NCBI GenBank assembly: GCA_025093555.1 | Contig: JAIWNF010000018.1 | Coordinates: 186,001-250,000, forward strand | Origin: Circinella umbellata | Lineage: Eukaryota > Mucoromycota > Mucoromycetes > Mucorales > Lichtheimiaceae | Length of the DNA: 64,000 bases | Direction of reading: 5' to 3' | Shown: one piece after another, positions 12,986 to 26,481 of the stretch | Layout of the letters: the number at the start of each line of letters is the position of its first letter | Position numbering within the stretch: the stretch's first letter is position 1 | Program-made: the position numbers and the translations under genes | The notes under the pieces: model-generated | The model's input: the letters and a program-made list of their open reading frames with translations, nothing else | Told to the model about the DNA's origin: nothing | Database searches by the model: none

Positions 12986-13169
12986 TTCATTTCCGGATAC
13001 GACTCTCAATTTTTTCGCTTATTATGTTTTTTTTTTCACTTTTGAGCAGGGTATCCTTTAATTTATGTAAATCTCTAATCTTCACAAACAAATTAATAAG
13101 TTCTCATAAGAGGAAAATACCACACACGTATCCTAAGCGAAAAAATTGGAAGTCGTGTCCGTAAATGAA
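12986..13169. mobile_element. MITE-like element with ~36-bp terminal inverted repeats
   Basis: Two arms form an imperfect inverted repeat: left 12986-13021 and right 13134-13169. They match at about 31 of 36 positions, including an exact 15-bp inner block (caattttttcgctta, repeated as its complement). The interior of about 112 bp is AT-rich and non-coding. Size, long terminal inverted repeats and lack of coding capacity fit a MITE. No clear target-site duplication was found, so the exact ends are uncertain. It abuts the upstream end of the LINE relic. Confidence 0.55.
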
Positions 13170-14227
13170 TGCAAAATCCTGTATATATTTGATTATTTTT
13201 TCTTATACATACGTGTATGAGCTGTCTTAAACAAATATGCCAAACCTGGCGCTGTGTTTAGTAGACCGTAGACCAATGTTTAATGTTTTATTTATATTTG
13301 TTTGTTCTAATAAACTATTATATGTTAACAATGTTGGCGACGGCACTTTAATTAATTGGAGTCAAAACATATTAGCTACATACTCGTGTTCTGTCAGAAT
13401 TTTTTCACTGTGTAAGTTGCTGTTGTTGTTGAGCATGTTCAATTACTTTTAAAACATTTAGGTCAGTTAATATCATTGGATAATATGTAGTACTGTATCA
13501 ATATATATATATATCTACAAAAACTACACTTTTTATCATTTCGTCTTGCTGAGAACAGATGTACATGGTTATTGGATGTATTAAAAGTATTATAAGTATA
13601 TTTTCATGCGCTAGAAAGTATGCTTAATATTCTCGCAAAGGATATTTCTTAAATGTTATCTGGAAGTACGTATGTATAAATCTAATTTGAAGTTCTTTTT
13701 GAAAAAATCGCTTCCAAAAATAAGGTGCCATATTATATGAATGCATATTCGCTGTTAAATTGTTCCAATGATAAATCTGTCATCTATCGCATAATCACAA
13801 TACTTGTCTTGATATAATATAAATTCTGAACACACCAAAATTATAGTTCATATAACAATTAAGAAAGATTCATAAGGTAGATTAAATAATATATTTTTCA
13901 TTGAATACGGCCCACTTTATCTTCCTTAATTACTTATTTTTCAACGAATTTCCATTATTCATTTTCCATAATATTTTGTGATACTTAAAAAGTATATTGA
14001 TGGTATAAAATAAATTAGTCTTTCAGAATTCGATAAAAAAGATAAAGGGTACATAATTAGAATTAACAATCATTTGTCATTAAGCAGTAAAATCAAGAGG
14101 ACTTAGAAATCAAAGGATGGATCTCTGGCTAGCATCATTCCGATTTTGGTTGCTAAATTGGAGACCGTTTGTTTCTTCTTCTAGTTATAATATCACGAAA
14201 CGACCAACATTTCAGAAAGGCACCATT

Positions 14228-14575
14228 ATGAGTAATCCAAACGCCAATCAACCAAATCAAAACGCGCATAAATATTTCCAACCTCATGTCGTTCATAACA
14301 ATAAACAACTACAATTTATTCGGTCATGTTTCGCTGCCATCGCTGGATCTGCTGCAGGCATTCTTGGCTTAACCAATTGGTCTGGGTTCCTGTTCTATGC
14401 TCTTAGTTGGTCAACACTTTCAATCCTTTTAGTCGTCTTCAAATGCCACCATCAACCTGGCAATTACTTTATGCATGGCATACGTGAACTTGTTGTAGAT
14501 GGCGCGATTAATGGCCTTTTATCATATATCTTGTTTCATACCTTTCTTTTTGGTCTCGTCCACTTGTATCAATAA
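14228..14575 (+). CDS. EMC6: ER membrane protein complex subunit 6 (EMC6)
   Basis: Single exon; 115 residues from the ATG at 14228, close to the usual 105-115 for EMC6. The sequence has NNKQLQFIRSCFAAIAG, then AAGILGLTNWSGFLFYALS, and ends in SYILFHTFLFGLVHLY: three hydrophobic helices with the conserved GILGLT turn. EMC6 is a core subunit of the ER membrane complex, which inserts tail-anchored and multi-pass proteins. The frame is open upstream to an ATG at 14117, which would add 37 residues with a hydrophobic start (LWLASFRFWLLNW). I prefer the inner start because it gives the family's normal length. Confidence 0.9.
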   Translation: MSNPNANQPNQNAHKYFQPHVVHNNKQLQFIRSCFAAIAGSAAGILGLTNWSGFLFYALSWSTLSILLVVFKCHHQPGNYFMHGIRELVVDGAINGLLSYILFHTFLFGLVHLYQ

Positions 14576-14906
14576 TAATAACAACCCTTTTTTCTCTCAA
14601 TTTTATTAAACACGTACTTATCATAAAGTAAAAAAAAAATTGCAATAATTCACATATACACGCACTCACACACACACACACACACACATTTCATCTCATA
14701 TAAATAATTGATCATCATCATTGTTATGTGTGTTTATAATATATAAAATATATAATGACGCGTTTTTATTGTTTTTAATACAGTAGTAAGAATATATGGG
14801 GATAGTGATGAAGAGGTGAATGCTAAAGAAAAGTGAAAAGAGGGAATTGAAGTTTATGATATAGAGAAGTAGAATGCTTTTTATTTGTTATGAATCAAAG
14901 GGTGGT
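14576..14906. other. Convergent 3' intergenic spacer with (CA)11
   Basis: Spacer between the ends of EMC6 and the aminotransferase gene. It holds a (CA)11 microsatellite at 14667-14688 and AT-rich 3'-UTR-like sequence; no gene is seen. Confidence 0.6.
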
Positions 14907-16832
<1,926 letters not shown>

Positions 16833-17532
16833 GATGATTTGTTTTCGAGCAAAAATAAATTTGTTATGTATGTGTAAAAGAGATATGCACAAAAGTTGCC
16901 CAATGCTCTAAATGGGTCTTTTATATAAAAGACGTTTTTTTTTTAAATCACCGCAAAAAGAATTTTTCCTGCTTTCTCACAAGGATTTCCCGCTAGACTC
17001 ACCTTGGCCCCCGTTTCTTTGCCTTAAAAGTAATATATCATTTTTTTGCAGTCAAAATTTTTATAAAAAAAATCATCTTTTTTTCTTTTTGACGACAGAA
17101 CGGTATAAGAAAACAGCCCGGGTTCTTTTCATGATACAATTTTAATATATAGAACTAATTGATTGAGCCGGGTCGTATTACTGGGAACTTATAAATATGT
17201 GTTTATTATTTTTTTTTTGATATTGTTTTTGTTGTTTATCTATAATAAATAAAAAGAACGCGTTTGATCCTAAAAACGCTTGTTTCTTTTTTTTTTTTTT
17301 TACGCCCAGAATTTTTTTTTTTTCGCGCTGCCGTAAACCTTATTACTATTATTACCTCATTCATACTATCTCAGTTTGATTCAATAAATACAAAAATAAT
17401 AAAAATCAGGAGCTTCTAACCTTACATCATCGTCGTCGTCGATTTCTTCATATTATGCTAGTAAGTGAAAATGCGTGTGGCTTCAAAGGACAACTTTGCT
17501 TCCTCGGAACCAAAATATCCTTCTCTTTTTTA

Positions 17533-17550
17533 CCCGGTTCAGCAACCGGG
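17533..17550. promoter_or_regulatory. Perfect GC-rich 7-bp palindrome
   Basis: cccggtt and aaccggg flank a 4-nt loop (cagc), giving a perfect 7-bp stem in very AT-rich DNA. It lies about 700 bp upstream of the aminotransferase start. Its role is unknown; it could be a dimeric-factor site. Confidence 0.3.
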
Positions 17551-18551
17551 CCTAAATGAGTCATGCAACAATTTCTATGTCCTCCCCCAACTTTTTTTTT
17601 AAAAGAGATAAAGAAAATAAAACGTGGGCGAAAAAAAATAAAACGCATTTATACAATTTTATGTGTACACAACAGATGTATGACAAAGACAAACTTAGTA
17701 GATCCAGTTGCTTTTCTTTTTAGCAACAAGCGCAAAAAAAGTAAAACAACAAGGAGAAAAAGTACCGTGTCACTCTGGAATATCATAGTAATCTTAATCC
17801 CCATGAAACGGAATTTATTTTGTTGATAATCAACATGTTCTCCACTGAATGTGCCGATTAAATGTAAGATTATCGGAGCCCCACTTTGTACAATTGACCA
17901 TGGGGTTAAGCAGGAATTAAACTACCAGTTGGATTATATAAAAATCCATAGCCGCTAATTCAGTAGTTTTTTCTCAATAAGTACACTTTTTCTCTATTTG
18001 AGTTACGGGCATCCTATAATAATACTCGTATCACAATGAAAGAGTAAAACAAACATTCATTACTAGCCATTGCTCTTTCTCTGCTTAAAGTTAGTTATCT
18101 CAAACATTTTCTTTCTTTGTACATGTCAACTCTCTAATTTATTTCTTACACTTTCTTGATCGTTTTTGATAATAATGAAATACAGTTTCATCATTTCTTC
18201 TCTCATCGATCCTTTTAGTTTTCTTTTATTTATTTATAAAAGAAGGTTCTGGATATTCTCTTTGTTAAAACTGTTAGATAAAAGAAAAAAAACTGGTTAA
18301 GATAGCTTAAGTGAGCTTTTCTTTTTTGGCGAGGGAAACTTTTCGAAGGACATTGAAGCAGTGAGAACAAAATTTCAATTTTTTGGAAGAAGAAAGAATA
18401 TATTCCTAAATGTGCTTAAGCCTTTTTTTCCCCTTTTTGATGAATACCTAATGTATTACTACAAACAAAGAACTTGTCTTAATTCTTTGTTTTTGGTTCC
18501 TCGGTACCCACAAAGTGTGGGGTAAGGTAAACCAGTTGTTATCATAGCCGT

Positions 18552-18565
18552 GTTACCATGGCAAC
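18552..18565. promoter_or_regulatory. RFX-family X-box (gttaccatggcaac)
   Basis: A 14-bp near-perfect palindrome matching the RFX consensus (GTNRCC, spacer, GGYAAC), 118 bp before the ATG of the EFM4-type gene. RFX-family proteins are found in fungi; yeast Rfx1/Crt1 binds nearly identical sites. Confidence 0.6.
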
Positions 18566-18682
18566 CGCGGGACTAGTTTTTTTTTTTTTGACATGCGGAG
18601 AAAACTTTGCTCAGAGCTGAAGTTTGACGATTAATGGGCATATAATTCAGAAGATCCATATACAGAGAGACCTTTAATAATA

Positions 18683-19596
18683 ATGGGGGACGATACACAA
18701 GATTTTGAAGCATCCAAGCTTGGAACTAAAGACTAGTAAATGTTGCCAAAATAAAGAGATAATTTTTTCCTGCATTCTTTTATTACCATGACCAAATAAA
18801 TAAATAAACTAATGATCTAAACGATACAAATATATGTATATGCATCCAGTTGGGACAAAGTATATGATCGCGAAAACAACAATTTTAATGAAATTGGCGA
18901 CATTGGTGAAATATGGTTTGTTAATCAAAAAGAAAAGAAATATGTATTAATTTACAGCAAAAAGCAATAGCTTAATTATTTATCTTTTTTTTTCTTAAAA
19001 AAATAGGTTTGGTGAAGACAGTGTAGAGAAAATGACAGAATGGGTAACTGAAAATGTCACTTGTGGTTCCAGTCGAATAGTCGATCTTGGTTGTGGCAAT
19101 GGTCATTTATTGCTTGAACTTGCAGGCGAAGGGTACCAAGAATTGGTGGGTATTGATTACTCAGAACCTGCAATTAAACTAGCTAAAGCAGTTGCTAAAC
19201 AACGTCAACTTGATAATGTTATCTCTTATGAAACAGTGGATTTACTTGGTTCAGATTGGGCATTACAGAATCAGTTTGATGTAGTGTTAGATAAGGGAAC
19301 ATTTGACGCTATATCATTGCACCCAGATCAGGAAAAAGCTAAACAAGAAGGTAGAGATGGCCCAAGGGAACGTTATGTTGAAGCTGTACGGGAAATGATC
19401 AATCCAGGTGGTTTATTTCTTATTACGAGCTGTAACTGGACCCAACAGGAACTCATGGAAAGTTTTCAAAAATGTAAGCTCTTTTACATATATATATATA
19501 TATATATATTCCATCATATATTATACGTTTTAACAGAGATAACTAGTAATTAAATCAAACTAATCTTTTTACTTTATATCCACGCACATACAAACA

Positions 19597-19628
<32 letters not shown>

Positions 19629-19727
19629 GATTTTCGCTATCATTCCCATGTTAAATATCCAACATTTTCTTTTGGAGGACATACTGGATCCAAAATTTGT
19701 ACTGTTGCCTTTGAACCATTGTCATAA
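18683..19727 (+). CDS. EFM4: eEF1A lysine methyltransferase, EFM4/METTL10 type
   Basis: Four exons: 18683-18735, 18850-18915, 19007-19473 and 19630-19727; 227 residues. The N terminus has SKLGTKDYWDKVYDRE and EIGEIWFGEDSVEKM, both typical of the EFM4/EEF1AKMT2 group. The SAM-binding motif I is IVDLGCGNGHLLLELA, followed by LVGIDYSEPAIKLAK. The characteristic FDVVLDKGTFDAISL segment contains the motif that separates this group from other seven-beta-strand methyltransferases. It ends FGGHTGSKICTVAFEPLS. The enzyme should methylate a lysine of elongation factor eEF1A in the cytosol. An RFX X-box lies 118 bp upstream of the start. Confidence 0.9.
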
Positions 19728-19804
19728 AATTAAAATTAATTAACTATTTACAACAATATAAGTTTCTAGACAAAAATATAGTTATCAAACAAAACATCAC
19801 GTTT

Positions 19805-22800
19805 TTAATGTCGATCCCATCCTTGATTTTTAGCAAACAGATGTGGAGGTAATCCTGTTCCGCCTATATAAGCAAAATTTTATATTAGTATTTTACTAGA
19901 TTTTTTGCTGTGTTATTGAAATCCAATGAATTTAAATATACTTATATATATATATATACTAACCATTACCCATCATATGTGGAGGAGGTACATTACCCAT
20001 ATAAGGATGTTCATTTGAAGGTGGCGTCATCATTTCACGCTGCATATGAAATTGATGAGCAACTTGGGGTGGAAGATGATGATGAGGTTGAAGCATCGGG
20101 CCAGGTACAACGGGTCCTGCCATATGAGGCGACATGGGTTGCATTAAATGCGGAGGAATGAATTGTTCTATACCCCCTTGCCCTTGGCCTCCAAACGGAT
20201 GATGATGAGGATGATGAGGCATCATTGGCCCGTTACCATTCATACCTGAACGTGGCATCACAGGAGGTGAAAGACCATCTCCTCCACCGGCACCACCATT
20301 AGTATACTGAAGCAATTGTTCCAAATTTCGAGGTTGGCGACCAAGAGGTGGAGGTGCTTGCTGGTGTTGGGCAACAATCGATGGGTCTATAATTGGACTT
20401 GTACCTGGTTGTCCAGGCATAGGATAAACTCCTCCTGGTGATGTTACAGGCATACGTTGTTGCGATTGTTGTTGATAAGGATTTGCAAAAGGAAATTGGC
20501 CAGGTGAATTTGCCTGCTGTTGTTGCTGGGGGTGTGGTTGAGGTAGTTGTTGTAAAGGAATGCTGCTTTTAATTGTTCCTGGTGAATGGTTAGATAATGC
20601 AGGTGACCCACCAGCAGATGGACTGCCCGTTGCAAATGATCGCGCTGTCGATTTATTGGATGCAATGGAAGGAGATCGTCCTTCGGAAGATCTTGCACTC
20701 ATTTGACGTAGCACAGAAGTTGGGAGATTTCCTGCAAATGTTTTACCAACAAGTTTTGACTTTTGAGTACTATCTGTGCTTTCGGTACGTGTATGTTGAT
20801 GATGCTGATGATGATGTTTTCCAACAGGCGTACGTACAGGGGATGCTTCTGATTCAGTAGAATGTATTGATTCTTCATGTGTTGGAGCATGGATAGATGA
20901 TATACGATGCTGGGCTTCTCGCACAGGTAGTTTTGGTGATGATTGAACATGTTCTACTTGTTGTACTTGTTGTACTTGTTGGTGTTGTTCTTGTTTTGGT
21001 ACTACATTTACAATCATTGTTTCATGATGTTCATTTACTTCCTGTTCCTCTATAATAATATCATTCTTGGCTTCATATGGCGCTGATGGCTATTTAATAA
21101 AAAAACGAATATGAGAATTCTCCTTTGCTCAACCTTCTAAAATATTTTTTTTCTATGTTCACTATATAAAATTAAAGCATACCTTTGGTTGAGATAGTAT
21201 TTGTAAAACCTTATCAAAGCCTAATGCATCCTCGGTTGAAGGTTTGATCTGTTGTGGTTGAGGTGATCGTTTGGCGCCTAAACTTTGAAGTACTTCTTCT
21301 TCTGATAACATACGCGGAGCTACCGATGGTTGCAGCTGCGAAGGTTGTTCAGCAACAATATGTTGCTGTCGAGGTGATGCTTGAGGTAAATTTCCACCGA
21401 ATAAATCATTCACACTAATAGATTTACCCTGAGCTGGAATAGACTGTTGTTGTTGTTGTTGTTGTTGTTGCTGCTGCTGCTGCTGTACTAGTTGTTGTTG
21501 CTGCTTTTCGTGTGGGATAGGTAAGCCAGCTTCTTCTTCACGTTTTGCAAAGAATTTTGCAAAGCGAGAACCACGTTCACGACGACCTGATAACGATGGG
21601 GAAGATTCAAGAATGGAAGGCGACATGAAATCCACATTGGTTTGCTGAGGTTTTTGTAGTTCCATGGAGCCCATGCCACCAAGAAGTAAGTCGAGATCAC
21701 TGACTTCTTTTTTTGGTCGTTGCTGTTGTTCATCTATTATATAAACAAACCATATAGCCCTTATTAAAACGATGATAACAATCACCCCTTTACCCCTTCC
21801 TTTTTATATATCTATATCTATATATACAGTACCTTTTTCATGAAAAGAGGAAGTAGATGGTTGTGATGGTGATGGCTCATTCTCTTCGATATTTTTATCA
21901 CGTAGCTTCATATCCGATTTCCATGCTTCCAAATCATTTGAAAAGCCAGGAGGAGGAGCGGGAGGTATAGATTCAAGTTGCCTTACTGACTTTCTTTCTG
22001 TACTAGGATTATAATCCATCCATTCTGGTAATTTATCTGGACGTTCTTCGTGTATATCTCCATTGATTAATTTATTTGTCATTGGCTTTTCACGGGTAAC
22101 TACGATTACAAATGTGCTGTGTTGTTAGCGTTATGTTCTATAAGTATGTATAAATTAACTAAGGAATTCAAAGAACTTACTTTCTCTTCGGTTTCTAGAA
22201 CCTTCATTTAAATTATTTCTGTTATCTTGATGATGTTGATGTTGATGATTATGATATTGTTGATGATGTCGTCTGGTATTTTGAGATGGAGATATACTTC
22301 GATGTTGATTTCTGTTACTATTATTATTATTGTTATTGTTATTTGTTCGTCTGTTGCCATATCGATTAGAAGAAAGTCCCCATTCTGCTGAATAGTTTTG
22401 ACTCCGTGATGTCCGTAAATCTCTGTCATTACTCATGCCATTACTATTATTGGGTCTCAATTCATCGTTCTGTATATATAGATATCAGGAGGTTTTTTTT
22501 AGTATACAACTCATTCATTATCCCTTAATTTCTTTTTTTATATAGCTTCTCCATTGAATAATAATAAATATGAATTTACATGACGGTAACGCAAGGATGT
22601 ATGTGATGATCGTGTTGACGTATTTGAATCGTCTTCAGTGTTGGTTGTAGTGGAGGTAGACCGTTTTCCATAAGCTTGTGATGAAAATATAGATTTATTG
22701 GGTGCGAGTAAAACGTTCTTGTCTAAGGAGTTGGCTATATTATTCGAGAAGTTTACATACATCGGTTAATCGTCTATGTGTATATGTGTATATATAACCA

Positions 22801-23235
22801 TAAACAAAAATAAAGCCAAAAACAAATATTATACCTAATGCTCGAGAAGTGATGGCTCCGTTTAATATACTTTTAGAAAGTGGTGCTTCTGAATCATCAC
22901 TGTGCCAAATAAATTTAAAAGTTAGTTTTATTTTTAATCCTTTCGTATAATGGAAGAACGGACCCATATTTTTTTAATAAATTCCCACACATCATAACAA
23001 AAAAAAATTACCCAAACCATGTCGATAAAGGTGGCATGTTGACTGGTTTTGCAACCAATGGGCTATCTCGTAATGACATCAAGACTTGGTATGGATATCG
23101 AGTAACTGGAGTTTTGGTTTCTGTTATTGCTGTTGTTGCTGTTGTTGTAGTATTTGTTGTTATAGTTTCTGCTTTTGGCGCTGTTGATGCTACTGCTTCA
23201 TCGACAGCAGTCGGTATGTCCCCACGATCTGACAT
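19805..23235 (-). CDS. 4E-T (EIF4ENIF1)-like eIF4E-binding protein
   Basis: Eight exons on the minus strand: 23235-23012, 22899-22835, 22734-22580, 22469-22181, 22099-21833, 21733-21183, 21089-19964 and 19863-19805; 911 residues, mostly disordered. Near the N terminus TRYPYQVLMSLRDSP contains YPYQVLM, an exact match to the canonical eIF4E-binding motif YxxxxL-phi. Further landmarks in 4E-T order are DKLPEWMDYNP, GRRERGSRFAKFFAKREEE, and short hydrophobic motifs (FDKVLQILSQP, RNLEQLLQY). Poly-Gln runs (near 21443-21486), Pro/Met/His-rich C-terminal segments and a C-terminal LPPHLFAKNQGWDRH complete it. 4E-T proteins bind eIF4E, repress cap-dependent translation and link mRNAs to P-bodies and decay factors. 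The eIF4E motif is seen directly; the 4E-T family call is inference. Confidence 0.72.
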
Positions 23236-24076
23236 GATGACAGTCGTTTATATTTTTGATGTTTTTTTTTTAATATGTAAATTTAGAAGAAAATGTTTTT
23301 TTGAAATAATAAACAATGTTGATTAGGCAATGTAGTCCTTATTTTTCTTATCCTGTAACGCGTTCTTGGGGAGTAAAATCCAAAAAGAAGTCGTAAAAGA
23401 GCAGTAAAAGAATAATAAAAAGTGACAAGAAGGAAAACTTTCTTTTTTACAAGGACTGTTGGCCTTTTTTTTTTTTGTCTTTTTACGCTCCTGGGGTCTC
23501 CGCTCTATTTTTGCACCAATATCTTTTCATCCCCTTTTCTCTATTTACATGGTATATTAATATCCCTTTTTCTTTTCAACTGCTCTTTCTTTAGGTGCTT
23601 ACGTTCATTATTACACATGATTAATTCTAAATAACAACTATGAGACTCCATGGCAAATGTAATCGTCTAAACAACTTTTTTTTGCTACTTGTTATTGCAA
23701 ACGTTGTTTTTGAAAATATAAACAACCCAAATCATGAATACGCAATCAAAATACAACTGCCATATCCGGTTACAGATTATACTTCCATGCTTTTTTTTTT
23801 TTACATAGGATATACTATGATATCTTTATATCAATTTCTATTGTTGCCATGGTAGCGTATATATACAATCGCTTAACAACACGTAGCTATTTCTTTTTAT
23901 GTATAAAGGCTTTATTATTAACAAACATCACAGAGAGCAATCCCATAAATTTTATTTTTGAGTCATATATGCATGCAGCCACGTCCGATTAATTGAGTTG
24001 TATATAAAAAAAATCATGCGGTGATTTTTTTATAGTCTCTTTATTTTCATTTTCATTTTTATAAAAACCAATTAAT
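23236..24076. other. Divergent promoter region of the 4E-T-like gene and PPOX
   Basis: About 840 bp between two divergent starts. It carries poly-T and poly-A tracts and an RFX X-box at 23843-23856. Two short open frames here (23422-23634, 23640-23855) have no recognisable feature and are taken as chance. Confidence 0.6.
23843..23856. promoter_or_regulatory. RFX-family X-box (gttgccatggtagc)
   Basis: Near-palindromic X-box 221 bp upstream of the PPOX ATG, differing from the ideal gttgccatggtaac at one position. It is the second such site in the window. Confidence 0.5.
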
Positions 24077-25945
24077 ATGCCTTCTGTAGCAGTATTAGGA
24101 GGAGGCATTTCTGGTCTTTCTACAGCATATTATTTAGCGCGATATGCACCTCGTGCTACTCAAATCACGCTTATTGAAGGCTCTGATCGTGTAGGTGGTT
24201 GGATTCGTAGTCGCCGTGTTGAACCTGGATTCCATGCTACATGTCCAAAAAGCAATGCTGTCAATAATGAAAAATCCATACTATTTGAATCAGGTCCGCG
24301 TAGTTTACGTCCTGTTGGAACCAGTGGTGCTGTTGTTTTAGAAATGGTACATATATTATTTTGACTATTGGTAATTGAGGGGGAGAAAAAGGGAATGAGG
24401 AAAGTAAATAGCTGGTTTATCAAATACTAACGCGTGTTTTTTATGTACTTTCAACTTCTAACCCATAGATTAAAGAATTGAGTCTTGTCGAAGATTTAGT
24501 AGCTGTACCAAAATATGACCCATCCGCCAGAAATCGGTACATTTATTATGATGGTTCCATAAACAAGCTACCAAATTCACTATCTTCCTTATTATTTCAT
24601 AAACCACCGATACTTAAATCAGTCATACCCTCCGTTCTGAAGGAACCCTTTGTACGTTCAGCAAGAACAGGAAAAGATGATGATGATGAAACATTGTATT
24701 CTTTGGTGTCTAGACGATTTAATGAACATATTGCATTGGATTTGGTTGGATCCATGGTGCATGGTATATATGCGGGTGATGTCAAGAAGCTTTCAGCTCG
24801 ATCTGTTCTCAAAATGCTTTTCGAGAATGAACGAGTATACGGTAGTATCGTGAAAGGATTAATCAAGGGTGGGGTGAATATGGAGACATTCCGCGAACGT
24901 GGTATTGCTGCGCGAGCAAGAAAAGAAGATCCAGATTGGTTTGCGAAGATGGAAGCTATGAGTGTAATTGGCTTCAAGGACGGTACGGAAATGTTGACTG
25001 AACAGTTAAAAAATTGGTTGGAACAATGTGAAAACGTCAATATTGTTACAGGAGAACCTGTAACTAAACTACAAGTACAAGGTTCCGAATCCAAGGTAAA
25101 TAATATAAAGGTTCATATGTATACATTTAAAAAAAGATTTTTGTTTCATCATTCTTATATTGCGATAAAAATATAACTATTAATTTTAGATTACAACAAC
25201 AAAACGAGTTATTCATACCGATCATACCATTTCCGCACTTCCTTCGAATATATTGGATACTATTACTTCTTCTACTTTATCATTACCCCACCTTTCATAC
25301 AATCCTCTTGTAGACGTTGCTGTTGTTAATTTGGCTTACTCACCCGATGTAAAACTCAAATATGATGGATTTGGATTTCTGACTCCTCATCCAGATTCAA
25401 AATACCCAATTCCAGTACCTGGTACCTTGGGTGTTGTTTTTGATTCTAATGCCATGCGTGGTCAAGACACCAACGACGATCGTCTAAAAGCAACTGTTAT
25501 GATTGGTGGGCATCAATGGTTCAATGCATTCAAGGTACCTATTGACCAATTGGATCCAGAAGATGCATATCGATACGCACTCAAATCTATGTCAACCTTT
25601 TTGGGAATTGATGCTCAACCCGAATATTCAATGGTTAATTTACAAGCTAAATGTATCCCACAATATCTTGTTGGTCATCAACAACGATTGGGTGAATTGG
25701 ATCAAGTGTTAGAACGAGATTATGGGCATACACTGAGTGTGACAGGTGCAAGTTATTGGAGTGTAAGCGTTCCTGATTGTATTAAAAACAGCCGTGAATT
25801 AGTAGAAGAGCTGGTTGTTTCTGGTGCACTAGGAAGTAAAGACAAGATCGTTACCGGATTGGGCCGATCGGGCCTTAGTACAGAAGATATGATGGATAGT
25901 GCACGGCTGAGCAAGAGCCATGTTAATATTTTAATGAAATCATAA
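24077..25945 (+). CDS. HEM14: Protoporphyrinogen oxidase (PPOX)
   Basis: Three exons: 24077-24346, 24469-25095 and 25190-25945; 550 residues, standard for the family. The N terminus has the FAD dinucleotide-binding motif VAVLGGGISGLSTAYYLARY, followed by LIEGSDRVGGWIRS and the PPOX-typical FESGPRSLRP. Later signatures are LVSRRFNEHIALDLVGSMVH with GIYAGDVKKLSARS, IGFKDGTEMLTEQL, and the C-terminal FAD segment DKIVTGLGRSGLSTEDMM. The enzyme oxidises protoporphyrinogen IX to protoporphyrin IX, the penultimate haem step, using FAD and oxygen at the mitochondrial inner membrane. As in other members there is no classical cleavable presequence. The gene has few introns compared with its neighbours. 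Confidence 0.95.
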
Positions 25946-26481
25946 AAAAAGTAGAAATATATATATATATATATATGTAGTTGCTTTGAATTATTCTTAT
26001 TATTGCTATGTATGCTTTCTTGTTTTTTTTTCTTATTCATAAAATAGTTTTAAGGGTATATATATCATAACAAGGAAATGAAATGTAGAATTGTCTTCAG
26101 TTTCATTTTCTTTACAAAATAAACGCCGTGGATTTTATTTAATCAGGCCCTGAAAATTCGTCAGAGGTTATTTGTAAACACTATGTTTTTTCCTGGTGAC
26201 ATTTCCTCTTCCCAACAATACAATTGAATACAGGGTTATAAATGCTGAATCGTTATAACTATATAGTATAACGCTATTAATCTCACCATAATTAGATAGT
26301 AAAAGCAATAACAAAGTATATAAAAATACGAAACAAAAATGAAAACGTCCTGCATTCATTTTAAAAGGAATAGAAAGGGAATGAATATATCCCCTTTCTT
26401 TTGCTGTTATATAAGTAATGTGTATAACTACTATTATTCTAAGACTGCAAGTCATTCTATATGTATTCTGTTACAATACTA
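25946..26481. other. Convergent 3' intergenic spacer
   Basis: AT-rich spacer between the convergent PPOX and WBP2-like genes, with an (AT)n run near 25956-25976. No gene seen. Confidence 0.55.

Larger units (their letters stand above)
11033..14227. other. Gene-free region with transposon relics
   Basis: About 3.2 kb with no intact gene. The middle is richer in GC than its flanks and holds the LINE relic and the inverted-repeat element listed separately. From 13170 to 14100 the DNA is AT-rich with scattered stops; one short frame at 13237-13452 has no recognisable domain. Confidence 0.6.
16833..18682. other. Divergent intergenic region
   Basis: About 1.85 kb between the divergent aminotransferase and EFM4 genes. 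It contains pyrimidine-rich and poly-T runs, a GC-rich hairpin at 17533-17550 and an RFX X-box at 18552-18565 (both listed). The short open frames seen here look like chance. Confidence 0.6.

Noticed and set aside
13237..13452. 71-codon plus-strand frame near the MITE-like element
   Set aside because: No recognisable family, no in-phase continuation, and it lies in transposon-relic DNA.
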